Assembly (NCBI GenBank): GCA_041749015.1
Contig: JBGTCD010000066.1
Span: forward strand, 1-50,482
DNA from: JBGTCD01 sp041749015
Lineage (GTDB): Bacteria; Bacteroidota; Bacteroidia; Cytophagales; Cyclobacteriaceae
Reading direction: 5' to 3'
DNA: 50,482 nt
Of the stretch, positions 49,039 through 50,482 are shown in pieces. Positions within the stretch are counted from its first letter, which is position 1. Each line of letters opens with the position of its first letter. The position numbers were made by a program, and so were the translations under genes. The notes beneath the pieces were generated by a model, which worked only from the letters and a program-made list of their open reading frames with translations, was not told the DNA's origin and ran no database searches.

Positions 49039-49947
49039 ATGAGCGAAAAAAAACCGGTAAAAAGAAAAGCTGCTCTGGGCCGCGGACTTGGTGCCCTCCT
49101 TGATGATACCCCTTCCCCATCAACCAGTACCGGTAGCGGAAATGCTTCCGGCATGGCCGAGATCCCACTGGATCAAATTGAGGTGAATCCCTTTCAACCC
49201 AGGACCGACTTTGACAAGGAGGCCCTGCAGGAACTTGCCGAGTCCATCAAAATACAAGGCATTATACAGCCTGTGACGGTCCGCAAGATCAGCAGGGAGC
49301 GCTACCAACTCATCAGTGGTGAGCGCCGCTTGCAAGCCTCTAAAAAGGCCGGGCTCAAGGCCATACCGGCATACGTCAGGCTTGCTGACGACCAGCAAAT
49401 GCTTGAGATGGCATTGATTGAAAACATACAAAGGGAAAATCTTAATGCCATTGAAATAGCACTGAGCTACCAAAGGCTGATCTCAGAATGCGACCTCAAG
49501 CAAGAGGAACTGGGTGACCGGGTCGGCAAAAATCGCTCTACAGTGACAAATTATCTCAGGTTGCTGAAGCTTCCGCCTGATATTCAGGCAGCCATCCGGG
49601 ACAAAAAAATCACCATGGGCCATGCCAGGGCCTTGATTAATATTGCTGAGGTCTCTCTTCAGCTCATGGTATTTAAAAAAATACTGAACGATGACCTATC
49701 GGTCAGGGAGGTAGAGGGGTTAGCCAGGCAATACCAGGGCACCAAATCAGATCCGGGAAAACAAGCATCCAACCCATCTGCATCGGTACCCAATATGGAG
49801 ATCAAAAGGCTGCAAAGCCGGCTCACCTCCCACTTTGGGTCAAGAATTCAAATTTTGGGTGGTGCGGATAAAGGGGAAATCAGGATCCCCTATGTGTCTA
49901 TGGATGATCTCAACAGGATTCTGGAAATCATTAACGCAAGAGACTGA
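49039..49947 (+). CDS. parB: Chromosome-partitioning protein ParB (Spo0J)
   Basis: 302 residues. The N-terminal box LGRGLGALLDD is typical. The CTP-binding and arginine-rich block includes NPFQPRTDFDKEALQELAES, YQLISGERRLQASKKAG and MALIENIQRENLNAIEIALS. The helix-turn-helix is LGDRVGKNRSTVTNYLRLLK, followed by the linker and C-terminal dimer domain (IRIPYVSMDDLNRILEI). It loads on parS sites. No parS sequence (TGTTTCACGTGAAACA) was seen in the window. It follows parA by two bases. Confidence 0.97.
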   Translation: MSEKKPVKRKAALGRGLGALLDDTPSPSTSTGSGNASGMAEIPLDQIEVNPFQPRTDFDKEALQELAESIKIQGIIQPVTVRKISRERYQLISGERRLQASKKAGLKAIPAYVRLADDQQMLEMALIENIQRENLNAIEIALSYQRLISECDLKQEELGDRVGKNRSTVTNYLRLLKLPPDIQAAIRDKKITMGHARALINIAEVSLQLMVFKKILNDDLSVREVEGLARQYQGTKSDPGKQASNPSASVPNMEIKRLQSRLTSHFGSRIQILGGADKGEIRIPYVSMDDLNRILEIINARD

Positions 49948-49949
49948 CC

Positions 49950-50482
49950 ATGAAATGGGCGCTGACATTTCTGATTGTTTTGACGGCTTGTGACTGCGCC
50001 TTAAGTCAGGAAAGTCAGGATACCACCAATCTGGAGGTAGGCGCTATGCAGACTGACATTGATACCACAGGTGCCATACCAATAGAATCATATGCCCACA
50101 TGTTTGACCCAAGAAAGGCCGGGCTCTTATCAGCAGTGATGCCCGGACTGGGGCAGGTCTACAACAAAAAATACTGGAAGGTGCCCCTGGTTTATGGCGG
50201 GATTGTAGGCTTTACCTATGCTTCCTTTTTTTATGGCGATTTGTATCAGGGCTTCAGGAGAGATTTGTTCGTGGACTTAGGGCTTGACACCAAAAACGTA
50301 AAAGAAAGTAACCTTAACGAACGACAGCTCAGAAATCTGGTGGACCGAACCCGCAGAGAGCGGGATTTTATGTTAATCCTTGCCGGGGTATTTTACTTCC
50401 TGCAGATCGCCGATGCCCATATTGATGCCCACCTTAAAGAATTTCAGCTAAACCCTGAACTACAAGCCGGGCTGGAGCCCGT
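49950..50482 (+). CDS. DUF5683 domain protein, 3' end cut by window
   Basis: The frame starts at ATG 49950, two bases after the parB stop, and is open to the window edge (177 codons). The signal is MKWALTFLIVLTACDCALSQ; the LTAC could be a lipobox. The domain is marked by SAVMPGLGQVYNKKYWKVPL and YGGIVGFTYASFFYGDLYQG, typical of DUF5683 membrane proteins, with hydrophobic segments at GGIVGFTYASFF and FMLILAGVFYFLQIADAHID. The parA-parB-DUF5683 order is common in Cytophagales, where dapB often follows; that gene would lie outside this window. Function unknown. Confidence 0.9.
   Translation, partial: MKWALTFLIVLTACDCALSQESQDTTNLEVGAMQTDIDTTGAIPIESYAHMFDPRKAGLLSAVMPGLGQVYNKKYWKVPLVYGGIVGFTYASFFYGDLYQGFRRDLFVDLGLDTKNVKESNLNERQLRNLVDRTRRERDFMLILAGVFYFLQIADAHIDAHLKEFQLNPELQAGLEP

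Noticed and set aside
47572..50482. parS site near parAB
   Set aside because: No TGTTTCACGTGAAACA-like palindrome was seen in or around parA-parB; it may lie outside the window.

Overview
The window looks like a chromosomal segment of a Bacteroidetes bacterium, most likely order Cytophagales. Pointers are proteins with type IX secretion (T9SS) C-terminal sorting domains (YPNP-type ends), a PorU2/PorV2-like pair, Bacteroidetes-type promoter boxes (TTTG / TAnnTTTG), few visible Shine-Dalgarno sites, a Bacteroidetes-style Mrp without the CxxC pair, and a parA-parB-DUF5683 gene order. The genus cannot be named from this sequence alone.

Layout. 0-10.3 kb: the 3' part of mrp, an Nfu-type Fe-S scaffold, a secreted M43 metalloprotease, ddl, a PASTA-repeat membrane protein, a T9SS-exported protein and a rhodanese, meeting a convergent site-2 protease/HAD pair at a shared CTAG. 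10.4-11.7 kb: a CAU-anticodon tRNA with its own terminator, then a repeat-rich tract (two copies of a hexamer-repeat plus hairpin element and a third hexamer cluster) around a small zinc-ribbon gene. 11.7-15.2 kb (minus strand): an S9 peptidase, a DUF1801 protein and a secreted transglutaminase-like protein. 15.4-19.9 kb: an IorA/IorB-type molybdenum hydroxylase, an aquaglyceroporin and an alpha/beta hydrolase. 20.0-21.4 kb is an accessory patch: a membrane-protein pseudogene with one in-frame stop, and a RelE/ParE toxin-antitoxin pair bracketed by direct copies of a roughly 150-bp repeat. 21.5-29.4 kb: a haem-binding DUF3365 lipoprotein, an MscS channel, and the 1664-residue PorU2-like C25 protease with its PorV2-like barrel partner. 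29.5-35.7 kb: a PadR regulator with a tandem-PspC/GIN envelope protein, then a lipoprotein and an ECF sigma / anti-sigma-like / twin beta-barrel operon. 35.7-35.9 kb is a compact array of five hairpins between convergent genes, flanked by a 29-bp direct repeat. 36.6-43.7 kb: groES-groEL behind a sigma-54-like promoter, a TerB-like protein, a small basic lipoprotein, a TPR protein, a GT2 glycosyltransferase and a DPP-IV-type peptidase. 43.8-50.5 kb: an orphan small protein, an MDR oxidoreductase, a coiled-coil membrane protein, a thioredoxin-fold protein, a phosphodiesterase, a UPF0173 hydrolase, parA, parB and a truncated DUF5683 gene.

Most genes are housekeeping or envelope functions. The parts least explained by ordinary genes are the hexamer/hairpin tract at 10.6-11.7 kb, the repeat-bracketed toxin-antitoxin cassette beside a fresh-looking pseudogene at 20-21.4 kb, the hairpin array at 35.7-35.9 kb, the candidate sigma-54 control of groESL, and the ECF/twin-barrel operon. 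No CRISPR array, rRNA, prophage or transposase gene was seen. Everything is read by eye from sequence; family assignments rest on motif recognition, not on searches.
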